Assembly (NCBI RefSeq): GCF_947494055.1 | Contig: NZ_CANLTR010000035.1 | Location: 1 to 35,463 of the forward strand | Length of the DNA: 35,463 bases | Origin: an uncultured Jannaschia sp. | GTDB taxonomy: Bacteria; Pseudomonadota; Alphaproteobacteria; Rhodobacterales; Rhodobacteraceae | Reading direction: 5' to 3' | In this document: positions 24,585 through 33,569 of the stretch, one piece after another | Layout: each line of letters starts with the position of its first letter | Numbering within the stretch: position 1 is the stretch's first letter | Notes under the pieces: generated by a model | What the model was told of the DNA's origin: nothing | The model's database searches: none | Seen by the model: the letters and a program-made list of their open reading frames with translations, nothing else | Translations under genes and position numbers: made by a program

Positions 24585-24852
24585 CGATACCCATGACGCT
24601 CGCTCCGCCCTGTCCCGCGTTCCCGTCGAGATTACGATCTCGGTCGGCCGGGCGCATCCGACGGTCTCCGAGTTGCTGAAGCTGCGCCGCGACGCGATCC
24701 TGCCCCTCGATCGAAGCGTGTCCGATCCGGTCGAACTCTATGCCGGCGACCGCCTCATCGCGCGGGGCGAGTTGCAGGAGATGGAGGGCGATGCCGCCGG
24801 TCGCCTCGCCGTGCGCCTGACCGAGGTCGCCGAGACGGACGGCGCTGCGTGA
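24577..24852 (+). CDS. fliN: Flagellar switch protein FliN (short form)
   Basis: This 91-residue protein is essentially a single SpoA domain, the C-ring module of FliN. VPVEITISVGRAHPTVSELL at about 15-34 and the closing VRLTEV are characteristic. It is shorter than the roughly 137-residue Escherichia coli protein because the N-terminal extension is missing, as is common in this lineage. In the C ring it would partner with FliM, whose gene is not in the window. It overlaps fliH by eight bases and fliP by four. Confidence 0.92.
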   Translation: MADDTHDARSALSRVPVEITISVGRAHPTVSELLKLRRDAILPLDRSVSDPVELYAGDRLIARGELQEMEGDAAGRLAVRLTEVAETDGAA

Positions 24853-25559
24853 AATACGCCGTCGTCATGACGCTGGCCGTTGCGCTCGCCCTCCCGGGCG
24901 CGGCGCTGGCGCAGGACGTCGCCATCGACCTGGGTGGCGAGGGGTCGCTGACGCTCCGGACGGTTCAGCTCATCGCGCTTCTGACCGTGCTGAGCCTCGC
25001 GCCCGGCATTGCCGTGACGGTGACGTGTTTCCCCTTCGTCGTGACGGTGCTCTCGATCATGCGTCAGGCGATCGGGTTGCAGGCGTCGCCGCCCAACATG
25101 CTGATCGTCAGCCTCGCGCTGTTCCTGACCTATTTCGTGATGGAGCCGGTCGCGACCGCCGCCTGGGAGGCCGGCATCGGCCCGCTCACGCGGGGGGAAA
25201 TGGACGTGACGGAGGCGATCCCCGCCGCCGTCGATCCGTTCCGTGCCTTCATGGCCGCGCGGGTCGACGGCGACACGCTCCAGCATCTACAGGACCTGCG
25301 CCCGGAGGCGGAGGAGGGCGCGCTGTCGGTTCTGGTCCCGTCGTTTCTGCTCTCCGAGATCAGTCGGGCGTTCCAGATCGGCTTCCTCGTCTTCATGCCG
25401 TTCCTCATCATCGACATGGTGGCCGCCGCGGTGCTGATGTCGATGGGCATGATGATGGTTCCTCCGGCCATCGTCTCGCTTCCCTTCAAACTCGCTTTCT
25501 TCGTCGTGGTCGATGGCTGGACGCTTGTGTCCGGCGCCCTCGTGCGAAGCTATTTGTGA
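24849..25559 (+). CDS. fliP: Flagellar export gate protein FliP
   Basis: This 236-residue protein is the main subunit of the FliPQR channel. It has a cleavable signal peptide (about 1-21, cut after ALAQ or nearby), as known for FliP, then four transmembrane helices. The FliP signatures are clear: TCFPFVVTVLSIMRQAIG near 58 and LPFKLAFFVVVDGWTLVSG near 210. The start overlaps the fliN stop by four bases. No fliO is seen. Confidence 0.96.
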   Translation: MKYAVVMTLAVALALPGAALAQDVAIDLGGEGSLTLRTVQLIALLTVLSLAPGIAVTVTCFPFVVTVLSIMRQAIGLQASPPNMLIVSLALFLTYFVMEPVATAAWEAGIGPLTRGEMDVTEAIPAAVDPFRAFMAARVDGDTLQHLQDLRPEAEEGALSVLVPSFLLSEISRAFQIGFLVFMPFLIIDMVAAAVLMSMGMMMVPPAIVSLPFKLAFFVVVDGWTLVSGALVRSYL

Positions 25560-25571
25560 AAGGTCACGCCC

Positions 25572-26303
25572 ATGTTGAACCGACGCCCCGCCAAGCCGAC
25601 GCCGGACCCTCTGGCCGACGCCGTCACGAACCCGGAGAAGGCGCGCGCGCTGCTGGCGCTGCTTGAGGCGGGCGATACGTCGAAGGTGCCGCCGGAGCGG
25701 CTGCGCGACTGGGCAAGCGATCTCGTGCGCACGGTCGAGCGCCAGAAGGCGGACGCGAAGGCGCAGAAGGCCGAGGCCCCGGCTCCACGTCCGCGTGCGG
25801 CGGAAACGGCGCCACCGCGAGCGCCCGTCGCGGCCGCCCCCGCCCCCGCCGCCGCCGTGGCACCGGCCAAGGCGGCCGAGCCGAAGCGGGAGCCCGGCCA
25901 GCCGAGGCGGTCGCGCCTGTTCCGCAGTTCGGCCCCGACGCTCGCCCAAGGGACTACGCCGCAATCCGCGACGCCAGCCATCCCGGCCGCGCCGGTGCGA
26001 CCCACGCCGACCGCGCCGGCGTCGCAAGCGCCCCATCTGCCGCGCCCGATGACGGCCGTCGGGCGGCAGAGCCACCCGCAGGGGGTGCAGGTCCGCGCTA
26101 TGCCGACGCGAGCCCAAGTGCGGGCGATGGTGAATGCGGCCGTCAACACGGCGACTTTGCCCGACGAGCATCCGGCCGTCATCGCGTTGACCCTGACCGG
26201 CAAGCCTTCGATCGAGCAGGCCAAGGCGTTGCGCAGCCTGCCCGGCGGAAAGGTCCGCGCCGTGCATCGTGCGCTGCGTCAGCTCGAGATGCAGACGGAA
26301 TGA
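25572..26303 (+). CDS. Unrecognised Pro/Ala-rich protein after fliP
   Basis: I do not recognise this 243-residue protein. The N-terminal 60 residues are helical and charged (ADAVTNPEKARALLALLEAG). The middle (about 65-175) is a low-complexity Ala/Pro/Thr linker with basic patches, and the last 60 residues form a second folded-looking region (RAMPTRAQVRAMVNAAVNTA, then EHPAVIALTLTG). It has no signal peptide or membrane segment. AAAGG lies before the ATG, 12 bases after the fliP stop, so it is the last gene of the fliF operon. Two domains joined by a flexible linker suggest a cytoplasmic tether or export accessory protein; this is a guess. Confidence 0.75.
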   Translation: MLNRRPAKPTPDPLADAVTNPEKARALLALLEAGDTSKVPPERLRDWASDLVRTVERQKADAKAQKAEAPAPRPRAAETAPPRAPVAAAPAPAAAVAPAKAAEPKREPGQPRRSRLFRSSAPTLAQGTTPQSATPAIPAAPVRPTPTAPASQAPHLPRPMTAVGRQSHPQGVQVRAMPTRAQVRAMVNAAVNTATLPDEHPAVIALTLTGKPSIEQAKALRSLPGGKVRAVHRALRQLEMQTE

Positions 26304-26386
26304 GCGGCCGCGAAGGGTCCGGCGACAACGCCGACCCGGGAGCGCGGCGTGGAACGGGCGTCTACCGGCTGCCAGCGGAGTAAGGC

Positions 26387-26404
26387 CCCGCCCCCTTGGG
26401 CGGG
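26387..26404. terminator. Hairpin between the fliF operon and ettA
   Basis: CCCGCCC (26387-26393) pairs perfectly with GGGCGGG (26398-26404) across a four-base loop. It lies in the 140-base gap between convergent genes. No T run follows on either strand, so it is a candidate bidirectional terminator only. Confidence 0.5.
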
Positions 26405-26443
26405 TCGCAGGCTGCCCTGCGTGCCTTACGGAGCCGGCCAAGC

Positions 26444-28099
26444 CTAGCGGCTGAACTTCTTGTATTTCACCCGCGTCGGCTCCAGCGCGTCCGCCCCGAG
26501 GCGGCGCGCCTTGTCCTCCTCGTAGGCCTCGAAGTTGCCCTCGAACCATTCGACGTGGCTGTCGCCCTCGAAGGAGAGGATATGCGTGCAGAGGCGGTCG
26601 AGGAAGAAGCGGTCGTGGCTGATGACCACGGCGCAGCCGGCGAAATCCTCGATCGCGTCCTCGAGCGCGCGCAGTGTCTCGACGTCGAGGTCGTTCGTCG
26701 GCTCGTCGAGGAGCAGCACGTTGCCGCCGTCCTTCAAAAGCCGCGCCATGTGGACGCGGTTGCGCTCCCCGCCCGACAGGATGCCGACCTTCTTCTGCTG
26801 GTCCGAGCCCTTGAAGTTGAACGCCCCGCAATAGGCGCGCGACGCGACCTCCGCGTCGCCGAGCTTGATCAGTTCCGCCCCGCCCGAGATCGCCTCCCAG
26901 ACGTTGTGGTTCGGGTCGAGATCGTCGCGCGACTGGTCGACATAGCTGAGCTTCACGGTATCGCCGTATTCGACGGAACCGGAATCGGGCTGCTCCTGAC
27001 CGGTCAGCATGCGGAACAGCGTGGACTTGCCGGCGCCGTTCGGACCGATCACGCCGACGATGCCGCCGGGCGGCAGGGAGAAGCTGAGGTCGTCGATCAG
27101 CAGCCGGTCACCGTAGGCCTTCGACAGCCCCTCGACCTCGATCACCTTCTGACCGAGGCGCGGGCCGTTCGGGATGATGATCTGGGCCTTGCCGACGCGC
27201 TCGCGCTCGGACTGGCCCGCCATCTCCTCGTAGGCGGCGATCCGGGCCTTGGACTTGGTCTGCCGGGCCTTGGCGCCGGACCGCATCCAGGCGAGCTCGC
27301 GCTCCAGCGTCTTCTTGCGCGACTTGTCCTCCTTGGCTTCCTGCTCGAGCCGCTTGGCCTTCTGCTCCACCCAGGAGGAATAGTTCCCCTCCCACGGGAT
27401 GCCGCGGCCGCGCTCGAGCTCGAGGATCCAGGAGGTGATGTCGTCGAGGAAGTAGCGGTCGTGGGTGACGATCAGGATCGTGCCCTTGTACTCCATCAGG
27501 TGTTTCTGGAGCCAGGCGATCGTCTCGGCGTCGAGGTGGTTGGTCGGCTCGTCCAGCAGCAGCATGTCGGGCGCTTCGAGCAGCAGCTTGCAGAGCGCCA
27601 CGCGTCGCCGCTCGCCGCCCGACAGGTTGGCGGGGTTGGCGTCGTCGGGCGGGCAGCGGAGCGCTTCCAGCGCGATGTCGACCTGGCTGTCGAGATCCCA
27701 GAGGTTCTGGCTGTCGATCTCGTCCTGCAGCTTCGCCATCTCCTCGGCGGTCTCGTCCGAGTAGTTCATGGCGAGCTCGTTGTAGCGGTCGAGGATCGCC
27801 TGCTTCTCGGCGACGCCCTCCATCACGTTCTCGCGGACGGTCTTCGCTTCGTCGAGGACCGGCTCCTGCGGCAGGTAGCCGACCTTCGCGCCCTCGGCGG
27901 CCCAGGCCTCGCCCTGGAAATCCTTGTCCTGTCCGGCCATGATCCGCATCAGGGACGACTTGCCGGTGCCGTTGACGCCGACGACGCCGATCTTGACGCC
28001 CGGCAGGAACGAAAGGCGGATGTTCTCGAACACCTTCTTGCCGCCCGGATAGGCTTTGGACACGCCGTCCATGTGGTAGACGTACTGATAGCTGGCCAT
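26444..28099 (-). CDS. ettA: Energy-dependent translational throttle protein EttA (ABC-F)
   Basis: This 551-residue soluble ABC-F protein has two ATPase domains and no membrane segment. In Escherichia coli EttA binds the ribosomal E site and lets the first peptide bond form only when ATP is plentiful. The Walker A motifs GVNGTGKSS and GPNGAGKST and the signatures [11 protein letters not shown] and [11 protein letters not shown] are intact. The start [15 protein letters not shown] and the arm region near 250-300 ([20 protein letters not shown]) are typical of EttA rather than other ABC-F types. I chose the ATG at 28099 because GGAGG lies just upstream; an in-frame start at 28135 lacks support. 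Confidence 0.96.
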   Translation of the reverse strand: MASYQYVYHMDGVSKAYPGGKKVFENIRLSFLPGVKIGVVGVNGTGKSSLMRIMAGQDKDFQGEAWAAEGAKVGYLPQEPVLDEAKTVRENVMEGVAEKQAILDRYNELAMNYSDETAEEMAKLQDEIDSQNLWDLDSQVDIALEALRCPPDDANPANLSGGERRRVALCKLLLEAPDMLLLDEPTNHLDAETIAWLQKHLMEYKGTILIVTHDRYFLDDITSWILELERGRGIPWEGNYSSWVEQKAKRLEQEAKEDKSRKKTLERELAWMRSGAKARQTKSKARIAAYEEMAGQSERERVGKAQIIIPNGPRLGQKVIEVEGLSKAYGDRLLIDDLSFSLPPGGIVGVIGPNGAGKSTLFRMLTGQEQPDSGSVEYGDTVKLSYVDQSRDDLDPNHNVWEAISGGAELIKLGDAEVASRAYCGAFNFKGSDQQKKVGILSGGERNRVHMARLLKDGGNVLLLDEPTNDLDVETLRALEDAIEDFAGCAVVISHDRFFLDRLCTHILSFEGDSHVEWFEGNFEAYEEDKARRLGADALEPTRVKYKKFSR

Positions 28100-28215
28100 G
28101 GCGAACTCCTCCGGAGGTGCGGGTGTGGGCGGCATGTATCGCGGGCCGTGGGCAGGGGCAATCCGGGGGCGGTCGGGGCTTGCCGGCGCGGCCGGGGCGC
28201 GTCTAGGTGCGGCGC

Positions 28216-28815
28216 ATGCGCGCGGGTCTGCCCATCGCTCCGGCCGGAATGGTCGTCGGTCTGCTGGGAGGCTCGTTCGATCCGGCCCATGCGGGGCATG
28301 TCCATATCACGCGCGAGGCGTTGAAGCGGCTCGGCCTCGACCGGGTCTGGTGGCTGGTGAGCCCCGGAAATCCGCTGAAGGCGCGCGGCCCCGCTCCGCT
28401 CGAGCGACGCATCCGCCATGCCCGCGTCATGGTCCGGGACCCGCGCGTGGTCGTGACCGGCATCGAGGCCGTGCTCGGCACGCGCTACACCGCACGGACC
28501 ATCGCGGCGCTGCAGGCGCGCTATCCGGGGGCGCGGTTCGTCTGGCTGATGGGGGCGGACAACCTCGCGCAGTTCCATCGGTGGGAGCAATGGCGCGACA
28601 TCCTCGCCCGCGTGCCCGTGGCGGTTCTGGCGCGGCCGGGCGAGGGGATCGCCGCGCGCACCTCGCCTGCCGCGACGATCTATCGGCACGCCTTCGTGCC
28701 GGCCTCGGCTGCGAACGGGATCGGCTATCGCAAGCCGCCTACTTGGACGTTCCTGAACATGCCGATGCATGCCGCGTCCTCCACCTCCATCCGGGCGGAT
28801 GGCGGCTGGCGTTGA
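28216..28815 (+). CDS. nadD: Nicotinate-nucleotide adenylyltransferase NadD
   Basis: This 199-residue enzyme joins nicotinate mononucleotide and ATP to make nicotinate adenine dinucleotide in NAD synthesis. The nucleotidyltransferase motif [14 protein letters not shown] lies near residues 18-31. The NadD segment [14 protein letters not shown] and the closing SSTSIRA motif are present. The preferred start is ATG 28216; a GTG three codons upstream is also possible. It is divergent from ettA across about 116 bases. The usual alphaproteobacterial partner rsfS is not next to it. Confidence 0.93.
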   Translation: MRAGLPIAPAGMVVGLLGGSFDPAHAGHVHITREALKRLGLDRVWWLVSPGNPLKARGPAPLERRIRHARVMVRDPRVVVTGIEAVLGTRYTARTIAALQARYPGARFVWLMGADNLAQFHRWEQWRDILARVPVAVLARPGEGIAARTSPAATIYRHAFVPASAANGIGYRKPPTWTFLNMPMHAASSTSIRADGGWR

Positions 28816-28880
28816 GGCCTTCGACGATCAGGTGGTTGCGTGATTAGATTGCGGAGAGGGCAGCGCCCGGCCGCGGACAA

Positions 28881-28916
28881 TGGCCGGCCAGGGGCTGCCG
28901 GGCATACCGCCGGCCA
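28881..28916. terminator. Long-loop inverted repeat between nadD and the EamA gene
   Basis: TGGCCGGC (28881-28888) is complementary to GCCGGCCA (28909-28916), with a 20-base spacer. It lies in the 136-base gap between convergent genes and lacks a T run, so it is a weak terminator candidate. Confidence 0.3.
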
Positions 28917-28951
28917 ATCGCGCAAGCGTTTCGGCGTCTATGGCTGCCGGT

Positions 28952-29797
28952 CTAGTCGCGCCGGAAGACGACCGTGCCGACCCCCGCCGCCACGAGGAGG
29001 GCGAGCCCGGCCATGGCCGGCGCATCGGGAAGGGTGCCGAAGACGACCCAGCCGAGGATCGTGGCGGAGAGGAGCTGGAAGTAGACGAAGGGCGCCAGCA
29101 CCGTGGCGCTGGATCGCCGGTAGGCCAGCACGAGGAGCAGGTTGCCGCTCGCCGAGGCGACGCCGGACAGAAGGACCAGTCCCGCGACTGGACCGCTCGC
29201 CTCCGGCACCTGCGCGAGCCCGAGGGGCAGCAGCAGGAGCGTGCCGATCACCGACTGACTCAGCATCAGCTGCCGCGGCGCCGCCACGCCCGAGAGCCAG
29301 CGCGAGGTCGTCAGGAACGCACCGTAGAACAGCCCGGCCAGCACCGCGAAGCCGAGGCCCGGCGTCATCCCGAAACCCGGCCGCACGACGAGGAGGACGC
29401 CGCAGAACCCCGCCAACAGCATGATCGTCTGCATCGGCGTCACCCGCTCGCCGAGGAAACGGATCGAAAGGACGTAGCTGAAGAGCGGACCGACGAAGAA
29501 GGCGCCGAAGACGGTGGCGATCTCATCGGTGCGGAGCGCGGTCAGGATGCAGGAAATGCCCGCCGCGATGAGCGCGCCCCGCAGCCAGACGCGCCAGTCG
29601 CGGAAGACGGGCCAGTGGACGCGGCCCCCGAGGATCAGGACGACCATGACCGTGCCGACGGCGAAGCGGCTGAACGCGACGAAGAAGGGTGAGGCGCCGT
29701 GACCCCCGGTCAGCAGCTTGCCCGCCGTGTCCCCGACCGGGATCAGCGACATGGCGACGAACATCAGCGCCACGGATCCGAGGGTCTCACGGGTCAT
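28952..29797 (-). CDS. DMT-superfamily (EamA) exporter
   Basis: This 281-residue protein has about ten transmembrane helices arranged as two EamA repeats (about 1-135 and 145-280). The conserved end-of-repeat patterns are visible: LFSYVLSIRFLGERVTPMQ in the first half and LLSATILGWVVFGTLPDAPA in the second. Members of this superfamily export metabolites such as amino acids, but the substrate cannot be read from sequence. The ATG at 29797 faces the divergent dacB-like gene. Confidence 0.9.
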   Translation of the reverse strand: MTRETLGSVALMFVAMSLIPVGDTAGKLLTGGHGASPFFVAFSRFAVGTVMVVLILGGRVHWPVFRDWRVWLRGALIAAGISCILTALRTDEIATVFGAFFVGPLFSYVLSIRFLGERVTPMQTIMLLAGFCGVLLVVRPGFGMTPGLGFAVLAGLFYGAFLTTSRWLSGVAAPRQLMLSQSVIGTLLLLPLGLAQVPEASGPVAGLVLLSGVASASGNLLLVLAYRRSSATVLAPFVYFQLLSATILGWVVFGTLPDAPAMAGLALLVAAGVGTVVFRRD

Positions 29798-29847
29798 GCG
29801 GCGGGCCTAGCACCGGCGTGCGAAGGGGAACAGAGCGGGCGGCGGCC

Positions 29848-29862
29848 TTCACATCTCGTTAA
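29848..29862 (+). promoter_or_regulatory. CtrA-like box upstream of the dacB-like gene
   Basis: TTCA (29848-29851), seven bases, then TTAA (29859-29862) matches the CtrA dyad at seven of eight positions. It ends 39 bases before the chosen dacB start. The target would be a cell-wall gene rather than a flagellar one, so this is the least certain of the four boxes. Confidence 0.35.
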
Positions 29863-29901
29863 CCTACATGCATGAAACCGGACGGGGGACGGAGGTGCTG
29901 C

Positions 29902-31353
29902 ATGAAACGACGCTTCTTCATGACGGCGGCGCTGTCGACGGCGGCCTTGCCGGCCTGCGCGAACGCGCCGGAGACCTCCGCGCGTCCGGTGCTGAAACCG
30001 GCCGACGCGCTGGCCCGCTCCGCTCCGGCAGCGGAGCGGCTGGTACAGGCAGCAGGGCTCGGCGGGCGGGTCGGTTTCGTCGTGGCCGATGCGCGCACCG
30101 GCGAGGTGCTGGAGACGCTGAACCCAGTCCGCCCGCTGCCGCCGGCATCCGTCGCGAAAGCCGTGACCGCGCTTTACGCATTGGAGACGCTGGGCCCTGG
30201 ATTCCGCTTCGAGACCCGGCTCGTGGCGACCGGGCCGATCCGGGGCGGCCGGCTCGACGGTGATCTCGTGCTCGTGGGCGGCGGCGATCCGGCGCTCGAC
30301 GCGGACGGGCTCTACAACCTCGCGGCGCAGGCCAAGGCGGCCGGGCTGCGCGAGGTGGGCGGCCGCCTTCTCGTCGATGCTTCCGCGCTGCCCGCGATCG
30401 AACGGATCGACCGGACGCAGCCAGAGCACGTGGGCTACAACCCGGCGGTGGGCGCGCTCAACCTGAATTTCAACCGCGTGAACTTCTCGTGGCAACGCGC
30501 GGGCGGCGACTATGCCACGACGATGGACGCGCGCTCCGCCCGGTTCCGGCCCGAAGTGACGACGAGCGAGATTGCCGTCGCGAACCGGTCGCTGCCTGTC
30601 TACACCTACGGTCGGCGCGGCGAGATCGACAGCTGGACGGTCGCGCGCGGGCAGCTCGGCGGCACCGGCTCCCGCTGGCTGCCGGTGCGCAACCCGGACC
30701 TCTATGCGGGCGATGTCCTGCGTACGATGCTGCGCTCGAACGGGATCGTGACGCCCGCGCCCCGGCGGGGACGGGGGCAGGGCACGACGATCGCGGTCGA
30801 ACGCGGCGCGACGCTCGACCGGGTGGCGGCGTCGATGCTGCAGTACTCGACCAACCTCGTGGCGGAGTTGCTGGGCCTTACGGCGACTGCGCGACTGACC
30901 GGCCCGCCACGCTCGCTCGACGCCTCCGCCGACGTGATGTCGCAATGGGTGGCGCAGCGCACCGGCTCCCGCCGTCCGGATTTCGACGATCATTCCGGCC
31001 TGAACGGCACGACGCGCATCTCCGCCTCCGACATGGTCCGGTTGCTGACCGCGCCCGGCGCGATGGGGCGGCTGCGGCCTCTCCTGAAGGAGATCACGCT
31101 GGAGGGTCCGCCGCGTCAGAGCGTGCAGGCGAAGACCGGGACGTTGAACTTCGTCTCCGGCCTCGCCGGCTATTTCGACGCGCCGACGACCGGTCGCAGC
31201 TTCGCCTTCGCGACCTTCGCGGCCGATACCGACCGGCGCGCAGCGCTCACCGTCGATCAACGCGACCGTCCCGCGGGCGGGCGCAACTGGAGCCGGGCGG
31301 CACGCAGCCTGCAATTCGACCTGATCGAGCGCTGGGCGGCCGTCCACGCGTGA
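29902..31353 (+). CDS. dacB: D-alanyl-D-alanine carboxypeptidase/endopeptidase (PBP4 type)
   Basis: This 483-residue exported serine peptidase of family S13 trims or cuts peptidoglycan cross-links in the periplasm. The three active-site motifs are intact: SVAK at about 83-86, STN at about 316-318 and KTGT at about 411-414. The N-terminus KRRFFMTAALSTAALPAC has a twin-arginine-like start and an LPAC that resembles a lipobox, so it may be a Tat-exported or lipid-anchored protein. I chose the ATG at 29902 because GGAGG is six bases upstream; the ATG at 29872 has none. Its stop overlaps the trmL start (GTGA). Confidence 0.93.
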   Translation: MKRRFFMTAALSTAALPACANAPETSARPVLKPADALARSAPAAERLVQAAGLGGRVGFVVADARTGEVLETLNPVRPLPPASVAKAVTALYALETLGPGFRFETRLVATGPIRGGRLDGDLVLVGGGDPALDADGLYNLAAQAKAAGLREVGGRLLVDASALPAIERIDRTQPEHVGYNPAVGALNLNFNRVNFSWQRAGGDYATTMDARSARFRPEVTTSEIAVANRSLPVYTYGRRGEIDSWTVARGQLGGTGSRWLPVRNPDLYAGDVLRTMLRSNGIVTPAPRRGRGQGTTIAVERGATLDRVAASMLQYSTNLVAELLGLTATARLTGPPRSLDASADVMSQWVAQRTGSRRPDFDDHSGLNGTTRISASDMVRLLTAPGAMGRLRPLLKEITLEGPPRQSVQAKTGTLNFVSGLAGYFDAPTTGRSFAFATFAADTDRRAALTVDQRDRPAGGRNWSRAARSLQFDLIERWAAVHA

Positions 31354-31817
31354 CCGCGCCCGGCCCGGCCATCGTGCTCGTGCGGCCCGAGATCGCCGGC
31401 AATACCGGCTCCGTCGGGCGGACCTGCGTCGCGCTCGACCTCGATCTGTGCCTGGTGAAGCCCTATGGGTTCGAGATTACCGACCGGAACGTGCGCCGGG
31501 CGGGGCTCGATTACTGGAAACATGTCCGACTGCACGAATACGACGACTGGGACGACTTCCTCGTCCGGCGCGCACCGCGGGCCGACGCGCTGGTCCTGTT
31601 CGAGGAATACGGGACGACGAGCTTCCGCGACCGCGCCTACCCGCCCGACTTCCACCTCGTCTTCGGGCAGGAGACGACAGGCCTGCCCGCGGACGTGGTG
31701 GTGGGGCGGGAGGATCGGTTGACGCGGATGCCGATGCGCTCCCCGCATATTCGTTCGCTCAACCTCGCCAACGCAGCGACGGCCGCGGCCTACGAGGCGC
31801 TGCGCGGCGTCTTGTGA
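31350..31817 (+). CDS. trmL: tRNA (cytidine(34)-2'-O)-methyltransferase TrmL
   Basis: This 155-residue SPOUT-class enzyme methylates the ribose of the wobble base in tRNA-Leu isoacceptors. The three SPOUT motifs are visible: NTGSVGRTC near 17, FGQETTGLP near 103 and LNLANAATAAAYEAL near 137. The length is normal. The GTG start at 31350 overlaps the dacB stop in GTGA, so translation is coupled. A far longer open frame from 30489 is only the shadow of dacB. Confidence 0.93.
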   Translation: MTAPGPAIVLVRPEIAGNTGSVGRTCVALDLDLCLVKPYGFEITDRNVRRAGLDYWKHVRLHEYDDWDDFLVRRAPRADALVLFEEYGTTSFRDRAYPPDFHLVFGQETTGLPADVVVGREDRLTRMPMRSPHIRSLNLANAATAAAYEALRGVL

Positions 31818-31846
31818 GCGGCGCACAGTCCTCCTAGGTGTGCCGC

Positions 31847-32413
31847 ATGGAACAGGCTTCAGACCCTTACGCCCTCGGCGCCCGTGAAGGCCTGCCCGAG
31901 GGGCTCGACGCCCTTCTGCAGCAGCATCCACGCGAAGGGTGGCAATCGCATCCCGAATTCGGCGAGTTGACGCGGTTCTGGCTCGAGCGGCACCTTGCCT
32001 TCCGGGAGATGCTCTCGCGGCTGGAGGCGGATGGTCGGGCCGCCTATGGCAACGACCTCGATCCGCAGGTCCATGCCCAACGCCTGTCGCGGCTCGGTGG
32101 CATGTTCCTCGAGCATCTGCACGGCCATCACTCAATCGAGGATGCGGTCTACTTTCCGAAGCTGATCGTCCACGCGCCGAAGCTCGAGCGCGGGTTCGAG
32201 ATCCTCGACGCCGATCACCACCGCCTGCACGACGAGCTCGACGCCTTCGCCAACGACGCCAATGCAGTGCTGCGCGGCGGCGGGCCCGACGCCGTGGGCC
32301 GGCTGAACGACGGGTTGGAGCGGATGCAGGCCTTTCTCGACCGGCACTTGACGGACGAGGAGGATCTGGTTGTTCCCGTGATCCTCGAGGTGGGTGAGGG
32401 CCGGCTCGGTTGA
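31847..32413 (+). CDS. Hemerythrin-domain protein
   Basis: This 188-residue protein is a four-helix bundle of the hemerythrin HHE type, which binds a di-iron centre and is used in oxygen, nitric-oxide or iron handling. Candidate ligands are His in WLERHLAFREML, the HLHGHHSIEDAVYFP segment with its His and Glu, DADHHRLHDEL, and HLTDEEDLVVP near the end. It is soluble. The start at 31847 follows a weak AGG site; a GTG three codons upstream is possible. It may be co-transcribed with trmL. It is the last intact gene before the mobile-element relics. Confidence 0.9.
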   Translation: MEQASDPYALGAREGLPEGLDALLQQHPREGWQSHPEFGELTRFWLERHLAFREMLSRLEADGRAAYGNDLDPQVHAQRLSRLGGMFLEHLHGHHSIEDAVYFPKLIVHAPKLERGFEILDADHHRLHDELDAFANDANAVLRGGGPDAVGRLNDGLERMQAFLDRHLTDEEDLVVPVILEVGEGRLG

Positions 32414-32639
32414 GAGCGGCCCGGGGGTCGCGGCGACACGTTCGGCCTCTGTCGGGCGGGGTGCTCGGCTTTCGCATCCTCGGCGCCGGTCACGTTCAAG
32501 CCTCTGTAATATGGGTGCCAACGTTGCCGATCGGGTGTCTTGGCAGCGTGCCGGTGTACGCGCGGTCGAGCAGAGCAGAACGTCCTGCATTTTGGGCAGG
32601 TCCTGTCGTCGCCATGTGCCAGTCCCCTGGCCCGATTAC
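32414..32639. other. Spacer between the hemerythrin gene and transposon relics
   Basis: I see no gene here. An open minus-strand frame (down to 32496) continues past the end of homology of the ATPase relic and is probably read-through rather than part of a protein. This stretch may hold the true end of the eroded transposon, but I could not find a clear terminal repeat. Confidence 0.4.
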
Positions 32640-33465
32640 GACGCGGTCGCGGACGCCGTCGACGACAGGGACGGCTTGCGCGCCATTGAGGTCAATGAGG
32701 CGGCACATCTGAGCGGGTAGACGTTCGGCAAGGTTCGGCAAGGTGCAGGTTGCTGCGGGTGATGCGTACCACGGCGGCGAGAGCCTCAACGGCATTCAGG
32801 CTTGCCGGGTCGGACGCGATGCCGGAGGTTTCAGCGTGCCAGTAGGCGACGGTTCCCATCTCGATTTAGCAGGGGGGACCTCGTGAACGAAGCCGATGCG
32901 TGAATCGAATTGCGTGCAGCGGGCGAGGTTCTCCTCGCACCCCGGCATAACCGTCAAAATCAGGTCGAAGCCATAGCGGTCACGCAGATGCTCAATCGAG
33001 GCGTCAGCCCGTCGATATCGTCCACGATCACCAGCGGACAAGGCACCTCGGTGCTGCCGTGATATTCAAACGATTCGCCGTGTCTTGCGAGGACGAGCTT
33101 GGCATATCCGAGGCGGAAGGTATCTAGCCGCCGCGATCGTCGACGGTCTTCGGCGTGTTGAAGAGCGGTGCGGTCAAGAAAAGGCCCCGGTAGGCTTGCG
33201 CGGCGTGGGCTGCCTCCGGGGTGATCGTTTGTCGAAGGTGCATTTGAAGAGATCGAGGCTGACTGCGGACTTGCTTGCCGAGCGCGTCGTTCCACGCCCT
33301 CGGTCGGCCGGAACGCATGTCGACGTAGCACTCGGCCGTGCGGGCTTCGGCGAACTCGCAAAAGCTTGCACGTGGCAGGTTGAAAGCGTTGGGCAGCTTA
33401 CTCTGGACTTCAATTGTCGGCGGCGTACGGCTTAAGGCCACCGAAGCGGGGCCCGGAGCGGGCAC
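32640..33465 (-). pseudogene. Broken TniB-like transposition ATPase
   Basis: The minus strand reads, in several frames, as an AAA ATPase of the TniB/IS21-helper type. The start is SKLPNAFNLPRASFCEFAEA. A Walker B stretch CPLVIVDDIDGLT follows, then IEHLRDRYGFDLILTVMPGC and a piece ending SRIGFVHEV, then VVRITRSNLHLAE and RLPAQMCRLIDLNGAQAV. The last two lie in different frames because the decamer GTTCGGCAAG is tandemly duplicated at 32723-32742. The Walker A region is also scrambled. At least three frameshifts make it non-functional. It is downstream of the matching transposase relic, as in Tn552-like elements. The family was assigned by reading, not by search. Confidence 0.7.
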
Positions 33466-33569
33466 TGCGCTAGGAAGAGGGTCGTGCTGGACATGGCGGG
33501 CCTCGTTGGCGATGACGGACTGCCTCAGTCATTCCCTAGCGCGCCGTCTCGTGCCGTGGGTATGTGCCG

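Noticed and set aside
28828-29025. Minus-strand frame overlapping the EamA gene end
   Set aside because: It is an out-of-frame read-through of the EamA C-terminus and the intergenic inverted repeat; nothing suggests a protein.
29794-31347. A 517-codon minus-strand open frame
   Set aside because: It is antisense to the dacB-like gene, which keeps all three catalytic motifs.
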